The notes beneath the pieces were generated by a model. The model made no database searches. It saw nothing but the letters and a program-made list of their open reading frames with translations, and had not been told where the DNA came from. DNA of 64,000 nt from the NCBI GenBank assembly GCA_020638905.1, contig JACKHP010000005.1, forward strand, positions 62,001-126,000, read 5' to 3'. Positions within the stretch are counted from its first letter, which is position 1. Each line of letters opens with the position of its first letter. The translations under genes and the position numbers were made by a program. The stretch comes from Planctomycetota bacterium. GTDB lineage: Bacteria > Planctomycetota > B15-G4. Shown here piece after piece: positions 36,860 to 48,017 of the stretch.

Positions 36860-38419
36860 ATGCAGCGACGGGACGACCGCAGCTCCTCGCGGGCGGCGCG
36901 CGACGCGTCGCGGCGTCGGCGCCCTCTCCGCGTCCTGCTCGTCGCGGCGCTCGTGGTCGTCGCGCTCGTGCTCGTGCTCGTGCGCCTGCTCGGTGCCGAC
37001 GAGCCGACCGCGCGTCCCATGCTCGACGGGCTCGGCGATGCGACGTCGGCGCCACGGGCCGAGTTCGAAGCACCGACGTCGCCGCGCGACGCCTCGCCCG
37101 ACGCGCTGGCGCTTCCCGGGGACGGCGAGGCGTCCGACGACGCGAACGCCGACGAGCCGGCCGACGCGATCCGCGGTCGCGTGCGCTGGAGAAGCGGCGC
37201 CGACGGTCCGCAGGGACTGATCGTCGCGGCGTGGATGTACGGACGTCCGCCCCGCGCCGACGCCGACGCCGACGCCGAAGGCGATGCCGGAGCCGAGGCC
37301 GAAGCCGAGGCCGAGGCCGAGGCCGATGCGGAGAATGCGTCAACCGGCGCTCCGCTCCTCCGGGCGCTCACCGATCGCGACGGACGCTTCGTGCTCGACG
37401 GCACCCGGCCCGGCGCGCGGTACACGGTCCTCGTCGCGGGCGAGGGTGTCTCCGCGGCGCGCGTGGACAAGGTCGCGTCGGACGAGGCCGCGCTCGAGCT
37501 CGTCGTCGAACAGGAGCTCGCGCTGGACGTGACGCTGCGCGCTCCCTCGGGCGAGGCGCTCGATCCGGCAGCCTTCCGCGACGGACGGGCGGTCCTGGCG
37601 TGGAACGTGCCCCGTGGACTCGACGTCGACGTGCCCTCGCCGCTCGTCGAGCGGATCGAGGCGCCGGCGACCGACGGGGCGCTCGATCCGGTGCATGTGC
37701 GGGTGCGCTTCCGGCGTCTCGAGCCGAGCGACGAGCCGGGCGGACCCATCCAGATCGGCGCGCACTACCCGGGCTTCGCGCGCGCGAACCGCGAGTTGCT
37801 CGTGCCCGTCGCGACTCAGCCGCCAGCGCACGTCGACTGGACGCTCGAACCGGCCGATACGCCGCGCGGTGTCCTGCTCGTCGACCTCGTGCTCTCGGCC
37901 TGGGGACGCGCGGCGCTGAAGACGCTGCAGACCGGAGATCCCCCGGACCCGCTCGCGGTGGGAGTCATCGGCAGCGGGTGTCCACGGTATCCGCTGCGCG
38001 ACGTCGGACGCACACGCTGGACGCTCACCGACCTCCTCTGCGAGCCGTCGATCGTACAGCTCTGCATCCCGGGCGTCGCGATCCCGGTGGTTCCGACGGG
38101 CATGGCGTACGACACGCAGGTGCCGATCGGGCCCTCGCCGACCTCGGTCACGTTCGACCTGCTCGGACGCGGCGGTCTCGAGGCGCACCTGCTGCTCGAG
38201 GACGGGAGCGAGTACGGGGACGACGCCCTGCTCCTCGTGAGCGACACGTCCGGGCATTTCAAGGCGTTCGCAGCCTTCCACGAGCCGCCGTACCTGGTCG
38301 CGTTCCTGCCGCCGGGCGAGTACGACGTGACGCTTCGGGCGCCGCACCATGACGACCCGCGGCGCGTCGCGGTGCGCGCCGATGCAACGAGCGTCGTCGA
38401 GTTCCCGCTCGACGACTGA
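36860..38419 (+). CDS. Single-pass membrane protein with carboxypeptidase-regulatory-like domains
   Basis: The protein is 519 residues. A basic cytoplasmic stretch (residues 1-22) is followed by one membrane segment (VLLVAALVVVALVLVLVRLL), an acidic linker and an Ala/Asp/Glu repeat tract. Beta-sandwich-like repeats follow (RALTDRDGRFVLDGTRPG, then FLPPGEYDVTLRAP), typical of carboxypeptidase-regulatory or PEGA-like extracytoplasmic modules. No catalytic motif is visible. It is probably a periplasmic or surface structural protein. ATG 36860 follows GGGGAGG. It ends 13 bases before the convergent malic enzyme gene. Confidence 0.7.
   Translation: MQRRDDRSSSRAARDASRRRRPLRVLLVAALVVVALVLVLVRLLGADEPTARPMLDGLGDATSAPRAEFEAPTSPRDASPDALALPGDGEASDDANADEPADAIRGRVRWRSGADGPQGLIVAAWMYGRPPRADADADAEGDAGAEAEAEAEAEADAENASTGAPLLRALTDRDGRFVLDGTRPGARYTVLVAGEGVSAARVDKVASDEAALELVVEQELALDVTLRAPSGEALDPAAFRDGRAVLAWNVPRGLDVDVPSPLVERIEAPATDGALDPVHVRVRFRRLEPSDEPGGPIQIGAHYPGFARANRELLVPVATQPPAHVDWTLEPADTPRGVLLVDLVLSAWGRAALKTLQTGDPPDPLAVGVIGSGCPRYPLRDVGRTRWTLTDLLCEPSIVQLCIPGVAIPVVPTGMAYDTQVPIGPSPTSVTFDLLGRGGLEAHLLLEDGSEYGDDALLLVSDTSGHFKAFAAFHEPPYLVAFLPPGEYDVTLRAPHHDDPRRVAVRADATSVVEFPLDD
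37256..37330 (+). repeat. Imperfect GCCGAN tandem repeat inside the coding sequence
   Basis: About twelve copies of a 6-base unit (GCCGAC, GCCGAA or GCCGAG with interruptions) encode an Ala-Asp then Ala-Glu tract in the membrane protein's linker. Slippage here would change length in steps of two residues without shifting the frame. Confidence 0.8.
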
Positions 38420-38432
38420 CGCGCCGCCCGCG

Positions 38433-40157
38433 TCAGTACGTCGGGTCGTACACGAGCGAGCGCACGAGAGCACCCACGTCGGACGGCTCGGGTTCGCGCG
38501 CGAGGCCGGCGGCCCACGCGTCGCGCGCCACGGCCTCGGCGATGGCGAGCGAGACCTCGCGCACCTGCGCGAGCGGCGGATAGAGCGAGCCCTGCGCGAG
38601 GTCGTCCTCGTGCACGGTCTCGGCCAGCACGCGCGCCGCGGTGAGGAACATCGACTGCGGCACGCCGCGCGCGCCGGACGCCATGACGCCCAGTCCCACG
38701 CCGGGGAAGATGTAGGCGTTGTTGCCCTGGCGCGGGACGAAGCGCCGGCCCTCGAACTCGACCGGCGCGAACGGGCTGCCGGTGGCGACCACCGCGCGAC
38801 CCTCGCTCCACGCGTAGGCGTCGCCGGCGCTGCACTCGGCCTTCGAGGTCGGGTTGCTGAGCGGGAACAGGATCGGACGCTCGTTGAGCGCGGCCATGGC
38901 GCACACCGTCGAGCGGTCGAACAGCCCCGCCTGTCCCGAGACGCCCACGAGCGCCGTGGGACCGAAGGCGCGCACCGCGCCCGCCAGGTCGGACACCTCG
39001 GGCAGGTCGAGGGCGTACGGCGCGGTCTCCTCGCTGACGCGCTCGCGCCCGCGCACGACGAGGCCGCGCGAATCGAAGAACGCGCAGCGGCGCCGCGCCT
39101 CGGCCTCGTCGAGGCCGTCGCGCGCGAGCGACTCGACGAGCAGGTCGCAGATGCCGGTGGCGGCCGAGCCGGCGCCGACGAACAGCACGCGCTGCTCGCG
39201 CCACGGGAGGCCCGTGATGCGCAGCGCGCTGTTGAGTCCCGCGAGGGCCACGGCGGCCGTGCCCTGCATGTCGTCGTTGAACAGGCACACGCGCTCGCGG
39301 TACGCCTCGAGCAGACGGCGCGCGTTGCGCTTGGCGAAGTCCTCGCACTGGATCATCGCGCGCGGGAAGACCTCGCCCACCGCGGCGACGAACTCGGCGA
39401 AGAGCGCGTCGTACTCGTCGGGCGGCAGCCGCGGCTGGCGCAGTCCGAGGTAGAGCGGGTCGTGCCGCAGCTCGTCGTTGTCGGTGCCCACGTCGAAGAA
39501 GACCGGCAGGCAGCGCGCCGGGTCGATGCCCGCGCAGGCCGTGTACAGGATGAGCTTGCCGATCGGGATGCCCATGCCGTTCGCGCCCAGGTCGCCCAGG
39601 CCCAGGATGCGCTCGCCGTCGGTCACGACGATCACGCGCACGTCGGACTCGCGCCAGTTGCGCAGCACGTCGGCCATGCGTCCCTTGTCGTCGGCGGTGA
39701 GGTACAGGCCCCGCGGGCGCTGGTAGATGTGCGCGAACGCCTTGCACGCCTCGCCCACCGTGGGCGTGTAGAGCAGCGGCACGGCCTCCTCGAGGTGGTC
39801 CTGCACGACGCGGAAGAAGAGCCGCTCGTTGCGCTCGGAGAGACCCATCAACGCGATGTGCTTGTCGAGGTCGCCCGCGCCCGTGGTGCGCAGGTACGCG
39901 AGGAACTTCGCCACCTGCTCGTCCTGCGTGAGGCGGTGCGGAGGGAGCAGGCCGCGCAGACCGAGGCGCTCACGCTCGTCCTCGCTGAACGCGGTGCCCT
40001 TGTTGAGCTTCGGATCGTGCAGGATGCGCACGCCGAGTCCGCGCGGATCGGTGATCGCACCCGGCGCTTGCGACGCGTCGGCGACACGCCCGGCATCGGA
40101 CTGGCCGTGCGTCGCGCGACCGGGGACGGGAAGGGGCTGCGAGTCGTTCATCGGCAT
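38433..40157 (-). CDS. NAD-dependent malic enzyme
   Basis: The protein is 574 residues, the length of the large SfcA/MaeA-type enzymes. LLYTPTVGEACKAF is the signature Tyr region. VTDGERILGLGDLGANGMGI and the FNDDMQGTAAV metal region follow. VLFVGAGSAATGI is the nucleotide-binding loop, and FPLSNPTSKAE and PGVGLGVM close the fold. It oxidatively decarboxylates malate to pyruvate, giving reduced cofactor. The strict NAD/NADP choice cannot be read with certainty. It lies between the two biotin blocks but shares no overlap with them. Starts at 40157 and 40151 are equally possible. Confidence 0.93.
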   Translation of the reverse strand: MPMNDSQPLPVPGRATHGQSDAGRVADASQAPGAITDPRGLGVRILHDPKLNKGTAFSEDERERLGLRGLLPPHRLTQDEQVAKFLAYLRTTGAGDLDKHIALMGLSERNERLFFRVVQDHLEEAVPLLYTPTVGEACKAFAHIYQRPRGLYLTADDKGRMADVLRNWRESDVRVIVVTDGERILGLGDLGANGMGIPIGKLILYTACAGIDPARCLPVFFDVGTDNDELRHDPLYLGLRQPRLPPDEYDALFAEFVAAVGEVFPRAMIQCEDFAKRNARRLLEAYRERVCLFNDDMQGTAAVALAGLNSALRITGLPWREQRVLFVGAGSAATGICDLLVESLARDGLDEAEARRRCAFFDSRGLVVRGRERVSEETAPYALDLPEVSDLAGAVRAFGPTALVGVSGQAGLFDRSTVCAMAALNERPILFPLSNPTSKAECSAGDAYAWSEGRAVVATGSPFAPVEFEGRRFVPRQGNNAYIFPGVGLGVMASGARGVPQSMFLTAARVLAETVHEDDLAQGSLYPPLAQVREVSLAIAEAVARDAWAAGLAREPEPSDVGALVRSLVYDPTY

Positions 40158-40244
40158 GGCGAGCCGGCGTCCGCCGGCTCCTCTCTGCGGGTCGCGTCGG
40201 CACCCGGGACGGGTCTCGTCGTGCCGGCGAGCGAAGCCCGCATC

Positions 40245-41423
40245 CTACGCCAATGCGTCGGCCACCGCCCGCGCCACCTCGCGGACCTGCTCCTCGTCGT
40301 GGTCGGCGGTCAGCGTGAGGCGCAGCCGCGACGTCCCCGGCGCGACCGTGGGCGGACGGACGGCGGGCACGAACCATCCGACCTCGAGCAGCCGGCGCGA
40401 GACGGCCAGCGCCGCCTCGGCATCCCCCACGAGCACCGGCACGATGGGCGTCGCGAGCGTCGCGTCCTCGATCTCGACGCCACATCCGGCCAGTGCCTCG
40501 CGCAGGACGCGCGCGTTGCGCCGCACGCGGACCAGGCGCTCGGGTTCGTCGCGCACCACGCGCAGGGCCTCGCGGGCGGCGGCGATCACGGGCGGCGGCA
40601 GCGCGCAGGTGAACACGAAGCCGCGGCTGGTCTGGACGAGCAGGTCGCGCACGGTGGCGTCGGCCAGCACGAACGCGCCGTAGCTGCCGAGCGCCTTGCC
40701 CAGGTTGCCGACCTGCACCACGCACGCCGGATCGACGCCGCAGGCCTCGACCGCGCCGCGTCCGTGGGCGCCGAGCACACCCAGGCCGTGGGCGTCGTCG
40801 ACCACGAGCAGCGCCCCGGCGCGCTCGACGTGCGGCAGCAACTCCGCCAGCGGCGCCACGTCGCCGTCCATCGAGTAGAGGCCGTCGACGAGCACGAGGA
40901 TGCGTCGGTGTCGTGCGCGCGCGGCGTCGAGCCGGGCGGCGAAGGCGTCGACGTCGCCGTGCGGCACGACGTCCACCTCGGCACCCGAGAGCCGGCAGGC
41001 GTCGACCGCGCTCGCGTGCACGAGCCGGTCGGAGAGCACGAGGTCGCCCCGTCCGGCCAGGGTCGTGACGACCGAGAGGTTCGCGAGGTAGCCGGCGCCG
41101 TAGGCCAGCGCCGTCGGCGCGCCGAAGTGCCGCGCGAGTTCGTGCTCGAGGGACGAGACCTCGTCGCCGTGTCCGGAGAGCAGGCGCGCCGAGCCGCTCG
41201 ACGTGCCGTGCTCGCGCGCGGCGCGCGCGGCGGCCTCGCCCAGGCGCGGATGACGAGCGAGTCCTAGGTAGTCGCAGGACGCGAACGAGACGCAGCGCCG
41301 CCCGTCGAGCTCGACGGACGCGCCCTCGAGAGGACGCACGCAGCGCAGCTCGCGCAGCAGTCCGGCGTCGCCGACCTCGGCCAGCGCGTCGGCGATCGAA
41401 GCGCGCGTCGCGCCCTCGGTCAC
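40245..41423 (-). CDS. bioF: 8-amino-7-oxononanoate synthase BioF
   Basis: The protein is 392 residues. BioF joins pimeloyl-thioester and alanine with loss of CO2 to form KAPA. The alpha-oxoamine synthase pattern is complete: FASCDYLGLARHPRL, SSGSARLLSGHG, LSDRLVHASAVDA, LVVDDAHGLGVLG and VGNLGKALGSYGAF with the PLP Lys. SRLRLTLTADHDEEQV is the C-terminal end. GTG 41423 overlaps the bioB stop (GTGA). I prefer BioF to 2-amino-3-ketobutyrate ligase because of this coupling. Confidence 0.93.
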   Translation of the reverse strand: MTEGATRASIADALAEVGDAGLLRELRCVRPLEGASVELDGRRCVSFASCDYLGLARHPRLGEAAARAAREHGTSSGSARLLSGHGDEVSSLEHELARHFGAPTALAYGAGYLANLSVVTTLAGRGDLVLSDRLVHASAVDACRLSGAEVDVVPHGDVDAFAARLDAARARHRRILVLVDGLYSMDGDVAPLAELLPHVERAGALLVVDDAHGLGVLGAHGRGAVEACGVDPACVVQVGNLGKALGSYGAFVLADATVRDLLVQTSRGFVFTCALPPPVIAAAREALRVVRDEPERLVRVRRNARVLREALAGCGVEIEDATLATPIVPVLVGDAEAALAVSRRLLEVGWFVPAVRPPTVAPGTSRLRLTLTADHDEEQVREVARAVADALA

Positions 41424-42487
41424 GCGTCCGCGCCCTCGCCGCGCACCCGCCGCGGACGCGGCGACGGATCGAGCGCGCGGGTCTCGCCCGCGCCCAAGGG
41501 ACGGCTGCGCGCCGTGTAGCCCGCCGCTGCGATGGCGGCCAGGTCGTCGGACGCGGCCCGTCCACCCGTCGTCAGGTAGTCGCCGACCATCGTCGCGCTC
41601 GCGCCGGCGGCGTACATGCGGTCCTGCTGCTCGCCGAGCACGACCTCGCGTCCGCCGGCGACCATGATGTGGTGCTTCGGCAGCATGAGCCGGAAGACCG
41701 CGATGCAGCGCAGCGCCTCGTCGGGCGACATGGGCGCGTGCTCGGCGCCCAGCGGCGTGCCCTCGATCGGGTTCAGGAAATTGAGCGGCACCATGTCGGG
41801 ATCGAGCTCGCGCAGCTCGGCGGCCAGCTCGGCGCGCTGACGGCGCGTCTCGCCCATGCCCACGATGCCGCCCGAGCAGACGTGCATGCCCGCCTCGCGC
41901 ACGAGTTCGAGGGTGCGCACGCGGTCCTCCCACGAGTGGGAGTCGACGACCTGGCCGAAGTGGCTGCGTGCGGTCTCGAGGTTGTGGTTGTAGGTGTGCA
42001 GCCCGGCCTGCTTGAGCCGCCGCGCCACGTCGGGGTCGTCGATGAGTCCCAGCGAGGCGTCGGCGTGGACGGCTCCGCCCGCGCTCACGCGCTCGATCGC
42101 CTCGCACACGCGGTCGAGTTCCTTGCCGGGCTTGAGCCCGCGCCAGGCGGCCACGAGTCCCAGGGCCTCGGCGCCGTTCGCGGCGGCCCGGCCGGCCGCC
42201 TGCTCGGCGGCGTCGGCGTCGATCAAGCCGTACTCGTCGACCCCGGTCTGGAAGCGCGCCGACTGGGCGCAGAAGCCGCAGTCCTCGCTGCAGCGTCCGC
42301 TCTTCGCGTTCACGATCGAGCACAGGTGCACCTCGTCGCCCAGGAAGCGACGGCGGACGCGGTCGGCCGCGGCGAGCAGCTCGTCGAGCGCGATCGAGTC
42401 GTCTTCGAGCAGGCGCGTGGCCTCGTCGACCGAGACCTCGCCGCCGGCGAGCACCCTCTCTTCGAGCTGCTGGACGAACGACGGCAT
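41420..42487 (-). CDS. bioB: Biotin synthase BioB, divergent auxiliary-cluster site
   Basis: The protein is 355 residues. CSEDCGFCAQS (Cys66, Cys70, Cys73) binds the radical-SAM cluster, and YNHNLET, CSGGIVGMGET and PLNFLNPIEGTPL are BioB motifs. BioB inserts sulfur into dethiobiotin. In the classical E. coli enzyme a [2Fe-2S] cluster is held by Cys97, Cys128, Cys188 and Arg260. Here the matching positions are Gly110, Asp143, Cys204 and Arg280, so two ligands are missing. An extra Cys56 sits in LCSIVNAKSG, typical of a distinct BioB group. The 35-residue C-terminus is Arg/Pro-rich. It is coupled to bioF. Confidence 0.93.
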   Translation of the reverse strand: MPSFVQQLEERVLAGGEVSVDEATRLLEDDSIALDELLAAADRVRRRFLGDEVHLCSIVNAKSGRCSEDCGFCAQSARFQTGVDEYGLIDADAAEQAAGRAAANGAEALGLVAAWRGLKPGKELDRVCEAIERVSAGGAVHADASLGLIDDPDVARRLKQAGLHTYNHNLETARSHFGQVVDSHSWEDRVRTLELVREAGMHVCSGGIVGMGETRRQRAELAAELRELDPDMVPLNFLNPIEGTPLGAEHAPMSPDEALRCIAVFRLMLPKHHIMVAGGREVVLGEQQDRMYAAGASATMVGDYLTTGGRAASDDLAAIAAAGYTARSRPLGAGETRALDPSPRPRRVRGEGADA

Positions 42488-42724
42488 GCGATCCTCGCGA
42501 TGATCGACCGGCGCGCGCGAGCCGCCGACGTCGACCGCCGCGCACGCCCTCGGACGAAGCCGGGGATGGTATCAGGCTCGCCCGGCGGGTCCCACCGATC
42601 AACGCAGCCGACGCACCCGCCACAGGACCAGGCTGAGCACGCCCGACGCGACCGCCGCCGGCCCACGCTGGACCCGGCGCCCTCGCCGCGTGAGGATCGA
42701 CGTCCCGCCCCACCGGAGGCCCGC

Positions 42725-44214
42725 ATGGCCGACCTCGTCCTCGCGCTCGACCAGGGCACCACGAGCAGCCGCGCGCTCCTGTTCGACGACGCGGGGCGCG
42801 TGCGCGGCCTCGGCCAGCACGAGTTCGCGCAGCACTATCCCGCGGCGGGATTCGTCGAGCACGACGCCGAGCAGATCTGGGACACGACGCGCGCCGCGGT
42901 GCGCGACGCCCTCGCGGCAGCCGGCGCGCGCGCGTCCGACGTGGCCTGCGCGGGGGTCACGAACCAGCGCGAGACGGTCGTGCTCTGGGAGCGCGCCACC
43001 GGACGTCCGCTGCACCGCGCCATCGTCTGGCAGGACCGCCGCACGGCCGACGCCTGCGACGCGCTCGCGCGTTCCGGGCACCTGCCGCTCGTCACGGCGC
43101 GCACCGGCCTGCTGCTCGATCCGTACTTCTCCGCGAGCAAGATCGCGTGGCTGCTCGACCACGTGCCCGGAGCGCGCGCCCGGGCCGAGGCCGGCGAGCT
43201 CGCCGTGGGGACGATCGACACGTTCCTGCTGTGGCGCCTCACGGGCGGCGCGACGCACGCCACCGATGCCACGAACGCGAGCCGCACGTCGCTCTTCGAC
43301 ATCCACCGGCAAGGCTGGGACGACGAGCTGCTCGCGCTCTTCGGCGTGCCGCGCGCGCTGCTGCCGGACGTGCGCGACAGTGCGTCCGACTTCGGTGCGA
43401 TCGACGCGGCGTTGTTCGGCGGCGCGATCCCGCTCACCGGCGTGGCCGGCGATCAGCAGGCCGCCGCGCTCGGCCAGGCCTGCTGGACGCCCGGCAGCAG
43501 CAAGTGCACCTACGGCACGGGCGGCTTCCTGCTGCTCAACACCGGCGCCGACGTCGTCGCCTCGCACAAGCGCCTGCTGTCCACCGTCGCCTACCGCCTG
43601 GCGGGACGCACGTCGTACGCCCTCGAGGGCAGCTTCTTCTCGGCCGGCAGCGCGATCCAGTGGCTGCGCGACGGACTGCGCCTGCTCGCGCGCGCCTCCG
43701 ACAGCGCGGAGATGGCCGCGCGCTCCGATCTCTCGCGCGCCGTGCACCTCGTCCCCGCCTTCACCGGCCTCGGCGCCCCGCACTGGGACGCTCGCGCGCG
43801 CGGCGCGCTCGTCGGGTTGACGCGCGACGTGACCGCCGACGACGTCGTGCGCGCGGCGCTCGAGGCCTCGGCGTTCCAGACCGCCGAACTGCTCGACGCC
43901 ATGCGCGACGACGGCTGTCCGCCTCCCGCCGCCCTGCGCATCGACGGCGGGATGGCCGCCAACGACTGGTTCGCGCAGCGCCTGGCCGACCTGCTCGGAC
44001 TGCCCGTCGAGCGGCCGAAGGTGACCGAGACGACGGCCCTCGGCGCGGCCCTGCTGGCCCGCCTCGGCGCGGGCGTGGCGGCCGATCCGGACGAGCTGGC
44101 CAAGCGCTGGCAACTCGACCGGCGCTTCGTGCCGATGATGTCCGAGGACGAGCGTGCGACGCGCCGCGCCGGGTGGCGGGCGGCCGTGCGCTCGGTGCTC
44201 ACCGGACCCCGCGC

Positions 44215-44218
<4 letters not shown>
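42725..44218 (+). CDS. glpK: Glycerol kinase GlpK
   Basis: The protein is 497 residues. LALDQGTTSSRALLFD is the FGGY-kinase phosphate loop. TNQRETVVLWERATGRP, IVWQDRRTA, GTIDTFLLWRLTGG, DATNASRTSLFD, GVAGDQQAA and LRIDGGMAANDWF are typical of glycerol kinase. It phosphorylates glycerol to sn-glycerol 3-phosphate in the cytoplasm. ATG 42725 follows a strong GGAGG at seven bases. The stop overlaps the glpD start (ATGA, 44215-44218), which gives a two-gene glycerol operon. No uptake facilitator gene is adjacent. Confidence 0.96.
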
Positions 44219-45807
<1,589 letters not shown>

Positions 45808-45889
45808 AGGCCGCCCGCGGCGCGCGCATCCCGAGAACATCCGCCCCATGACCGCGCCGTCTCCTCGGCACGATCGGCCCTCGACGACC

Positions 45890-46321
45890 TCAGGCGACTC
45901 CCGCGTCACCGCCCTGCTCGTCGTCGGCGCGACACCGTTCGACGAGCCGCATCATGTCGCTCTCCTGATCGAGCTGGAAGTGCTCGACGAGCTCGCCCGA
46001 CGCGTCCCACGTGAACGACTCGAGGCAGATGCCGTAGGCGTAGCGCGCCTCCTCGGCCTGGGTGCCGTCGACGTTCCAGACCTCGACCGTGCCGTGCCAC
46101 GCGCCGCGCCGACGCACGCCCTCTTCAGCGAGCTCGCCCGTGGGATGGAACATGCGCGACGGGCCGTGGCGCAGGCCGTCGACGTACGTGTCCTCGGCGA
46201 GCAGCGCGCCGTCGTCGTCACGCTCGACCGCCACGCCGGTGAACGGCGCGCCGGCGTGCAGGGCGCGTCCGTCGTCGTCGAAGGCGAGCTGCTCGGCGTC
46301 GAGGCGCGTGTCGTCGGTCAC
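45890..46321 (-). CDS. MORN-variant repeat protein, 143 aa
   Basis: Repeats of the MORN-2 type are visible: ALLAEDTYVDGLRHGPSRMF, then GELAEEGVRRRGAWHGTVEV and ARYAYGICLESFTWDASGEL. Such repeats form beta-hairpin ladders and occur in YwqK-like proteins, some annotated as antitoxins and others of unknown role. There is no signal peptide. GTG 46321 was preferred to an upstream ATG because the upstream residues are Arg-rich and unrelated to the repeats. It is convergent with glpD, with an 82-base gap in which I see no strong hairpin. Confidence 0.6.
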   Translation of the reverse strand: MTDDTRLDAEQLAFDDDGRALHAGAPFTGVAVERDDDGALLAEDTYVDGLRHGPSRMFHPTGELAEEGVRRRGAWHGTVEVWNVDGTQAEEARYAYGICLESFTWDASGELVEHFQLDQESDMMRLVERCRADDEQGGDAGVA

Positions 46322-46433
46322 GGGAGTTCGCACACGATGCGGATGCACACGGGGGACGTCTCCGAGGCGGGAAGCCCGCAACCGGCGTTCCGGGCGGGCC
46401 CGTATCGTACCGGGCACCGCGCGCGCCGCGCCT

Positions 46434-47783
46434 TCACGGTGCCGTGAAGTGCGCGAGGCAGGCCTCGAGGGCGCCGGTGAGCGCGCGCTCGTCGCCGGTC
46501 CCGTCGCCCAGCACCACGTCGAAGGTGAGCGTGACGGACGACACCCCGGCCTCGTAGTCGTGGGTCACGTCCGAGACGTCGACCTCGCCCGATCCGAAGA
46601 CCGACGTGAACGAGGTCGCACCTTCCGTCCAGGTGACCTCGGCGCCCTTGTCGGGATCGCCCGACAGCGGGAAGGTGCCCTGCGCGAGTTCGCCGCCACT
46701 CACGTCGAACACCAGGAACGAGATGGTGGCGGCGGGATCGCTGCCCGTCACCACGACGGGCGGCGTGAAGAGCGCCGTCACCACGCCATCGGGCACGTCG
46801 GCGTCGCCGGCGCTGAACTCGAAGCCGAATTCCTGCGACCCGAGCACGACGCTGCCCGATCCCGACGCCTCGCCCTCGCCCAGGGCCGGACACGCGACGC
46901 TCCCCCCGAGGGACTCGAACGTCGGCGGCGCGAGCTCGACCTGGTCGAGCCACGTCTCGTGACCGTCGGCGTCGCGCACGCCCAGCGTGTAGGTGCGTCC
47001 GGTGCCGTTCGCGAGTTCGCCCGACCACTCGAACTGGCCGTTCTCGTCGAGCTCGAGATCGACCACGAGCTCGCTGAACGACACGTGATCGTTGCCCCGC
47101 AGGATCGCCACCTGACCGGGGGCGAGGTTGCGGACGAAGCCGGACACGTTGAAGAACCCCGCCCCGACGATCGCCGCCCGCAGCGGTTCGGGATCGTCGC
47201 CGGGCGTGAACGGGAGTCCCAGCGAGACGTCGCCCCGCACCGCGCCGAGGCGCACCACGGGGACCACCGGCCAGCACGCCTTGCCGGCCTTCTTCGTGGC
47301 CTTCGCGAGACGGCGCTCGATGCTCCTCTGGAGCGTGCTCAACACGCCTTGCATGTCGACGTAGGCGCGACGAGCCGCCGAACCGCCGGAGCCCTCGAAT
47401 CCCTGCAGGAAGTCGCCCTCGTCGACGTCGTCGTAGAGCTCTTCGGCGCTCGCGGCGATCGTCGCCCCGGCCGCGTCCCAGGCGGCGAGCAACTCGGCGA
47501 CGCGCGGGGACAACGAGACCACGAACGCCTCGGCGCCGTCGGGATCGACGCTGCCCGTGGCCTGCGCGAGTTCGGCGTTGAAGGCCTTGGACACGTCGCG
47601 GATCCGCGCGCGGTAGTCCTTGAGGGCGAGCTTCATCTTCTTGAGCGCCGCCTTCGCCGCGGGCTTCGACGCCGTGAGCGGCACGCCTTCGTCGCCGGCC
47701 GAAGCCGCGCCGAGCGGCAGGGCCGACGCCGCGATCAGCAGCGTGAGCAGCAGCGGGATCCGACGCGCAGCGAGCATCCCCAT
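46434..47783 (-). CDS. Secreted protein of unknown function, 449 aa
   Basis: A clear signal peptide (RRIPLLLTLLIAASALPLGAASA) is followed by a Lys-rich helical region (residues 30-165) and then a beta-rich region. The beta-rich part includes VGAGFFNVSGFVRNLAPGQV, LELDENGQFEWSGEL and TLGVRDADGHETWLDQVELA, resembling immunoglobulin-like or adhesin modules. I do not recognise a family. It is likely periplasmic or surface-exposed. A strong ribosome site (GGAGGAGGG) precedes ATG 47783, and TATGAT at 47853-47858 on the minus strand is a good -10 candidate. Confidence 0.6.
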   Translation of the reverse strand: MGMLAARRIPLLLTLLIAASALPLGAASAGDEGVPLTASKPAAKAALKKMKLALKDYRARIRDVSKAFNAELAQATGSVDPDGAEAFVVSLSPRVAELLAAWDAAGATIAASAEELYDDVDEGDFLQGFEGSGGSAARRAYVDMQGVLSTLQRSIERRLAKATKKAGKACWPVVPVVRLGAVRGDVSLGLPFTPGDDPEPLRAAIVGAGFFNVSGFVRNLAPGQVAILRGNDHVSFSELVVDLELDENGQFEWSGELANGTGRTYTLGVRDADGHETWLDQVELAPPTFESLGGSVACPALGEGEASGSGSVVLGSQEFGFEFSAGDADVPDGVVTALFTPPVVVTGSDPAATISFLVFDVSGGELAQGTFPLSGDPDKGAEVTWTEGATSFTSVFGSGEVDVSDVTHDYEAGVSSVTLTFDVVLGDGTGDERALTGALEACLAHFTAP

Positions 47784-47852
47784 GGTGGATCCCTCCTCCT
47801 CTCGACGGTGATCGTCGAACGCGCGTCCTCCCGAAGCGCGGTCCGTCGCCCG

Positions 47853-47858
47853 ATCATA
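47853..47858 (-). promoter_or_regulatory. -10 element of the secreted-protein gene
   Basis: TATGAT on the minus strand, about 70 bases before ATG 47783, the same hexamer as upstream of nadA. No matching -35 was found. Confidence 0.35.
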
Positions 47859-48017
47859 TCGCCTCCCGCGCAGTGTGACCGCCCGACCTGGGAGATCTCC
47901 GCGGATGCCGGGCCAGCCTGCGAGGTCGACGGCTCTCCGCACGAACGCGCCCCGGAGTCCCGGCCGGGATCCGGCTCGCGGACCGCATGGCGACCCAGGT
48001 CTGGCATGCTGGCACGC

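Noticed and set aside
37256..37330. Possible CRISPR or minisatellite
   Set aside because: The six-base repeat stays in frame and encodes an Ala-Asp/Glu linker, with no spacers.
35176..37749. Extended bioA with 350 extra N-terminal residues
   Set aside because: The extension overlaps the divergent membrane-protein gene and a promoter-like region and is Ser/Arg low-complexity. GTG 36687 gives a normal BioA.
42488..42724. BirA operator in the bioB-glpK divergent gap
   Set aside because: No inverted repeat resembling a biotin operator was found. Only a weak TACCAT -10-like hexamer is visible.
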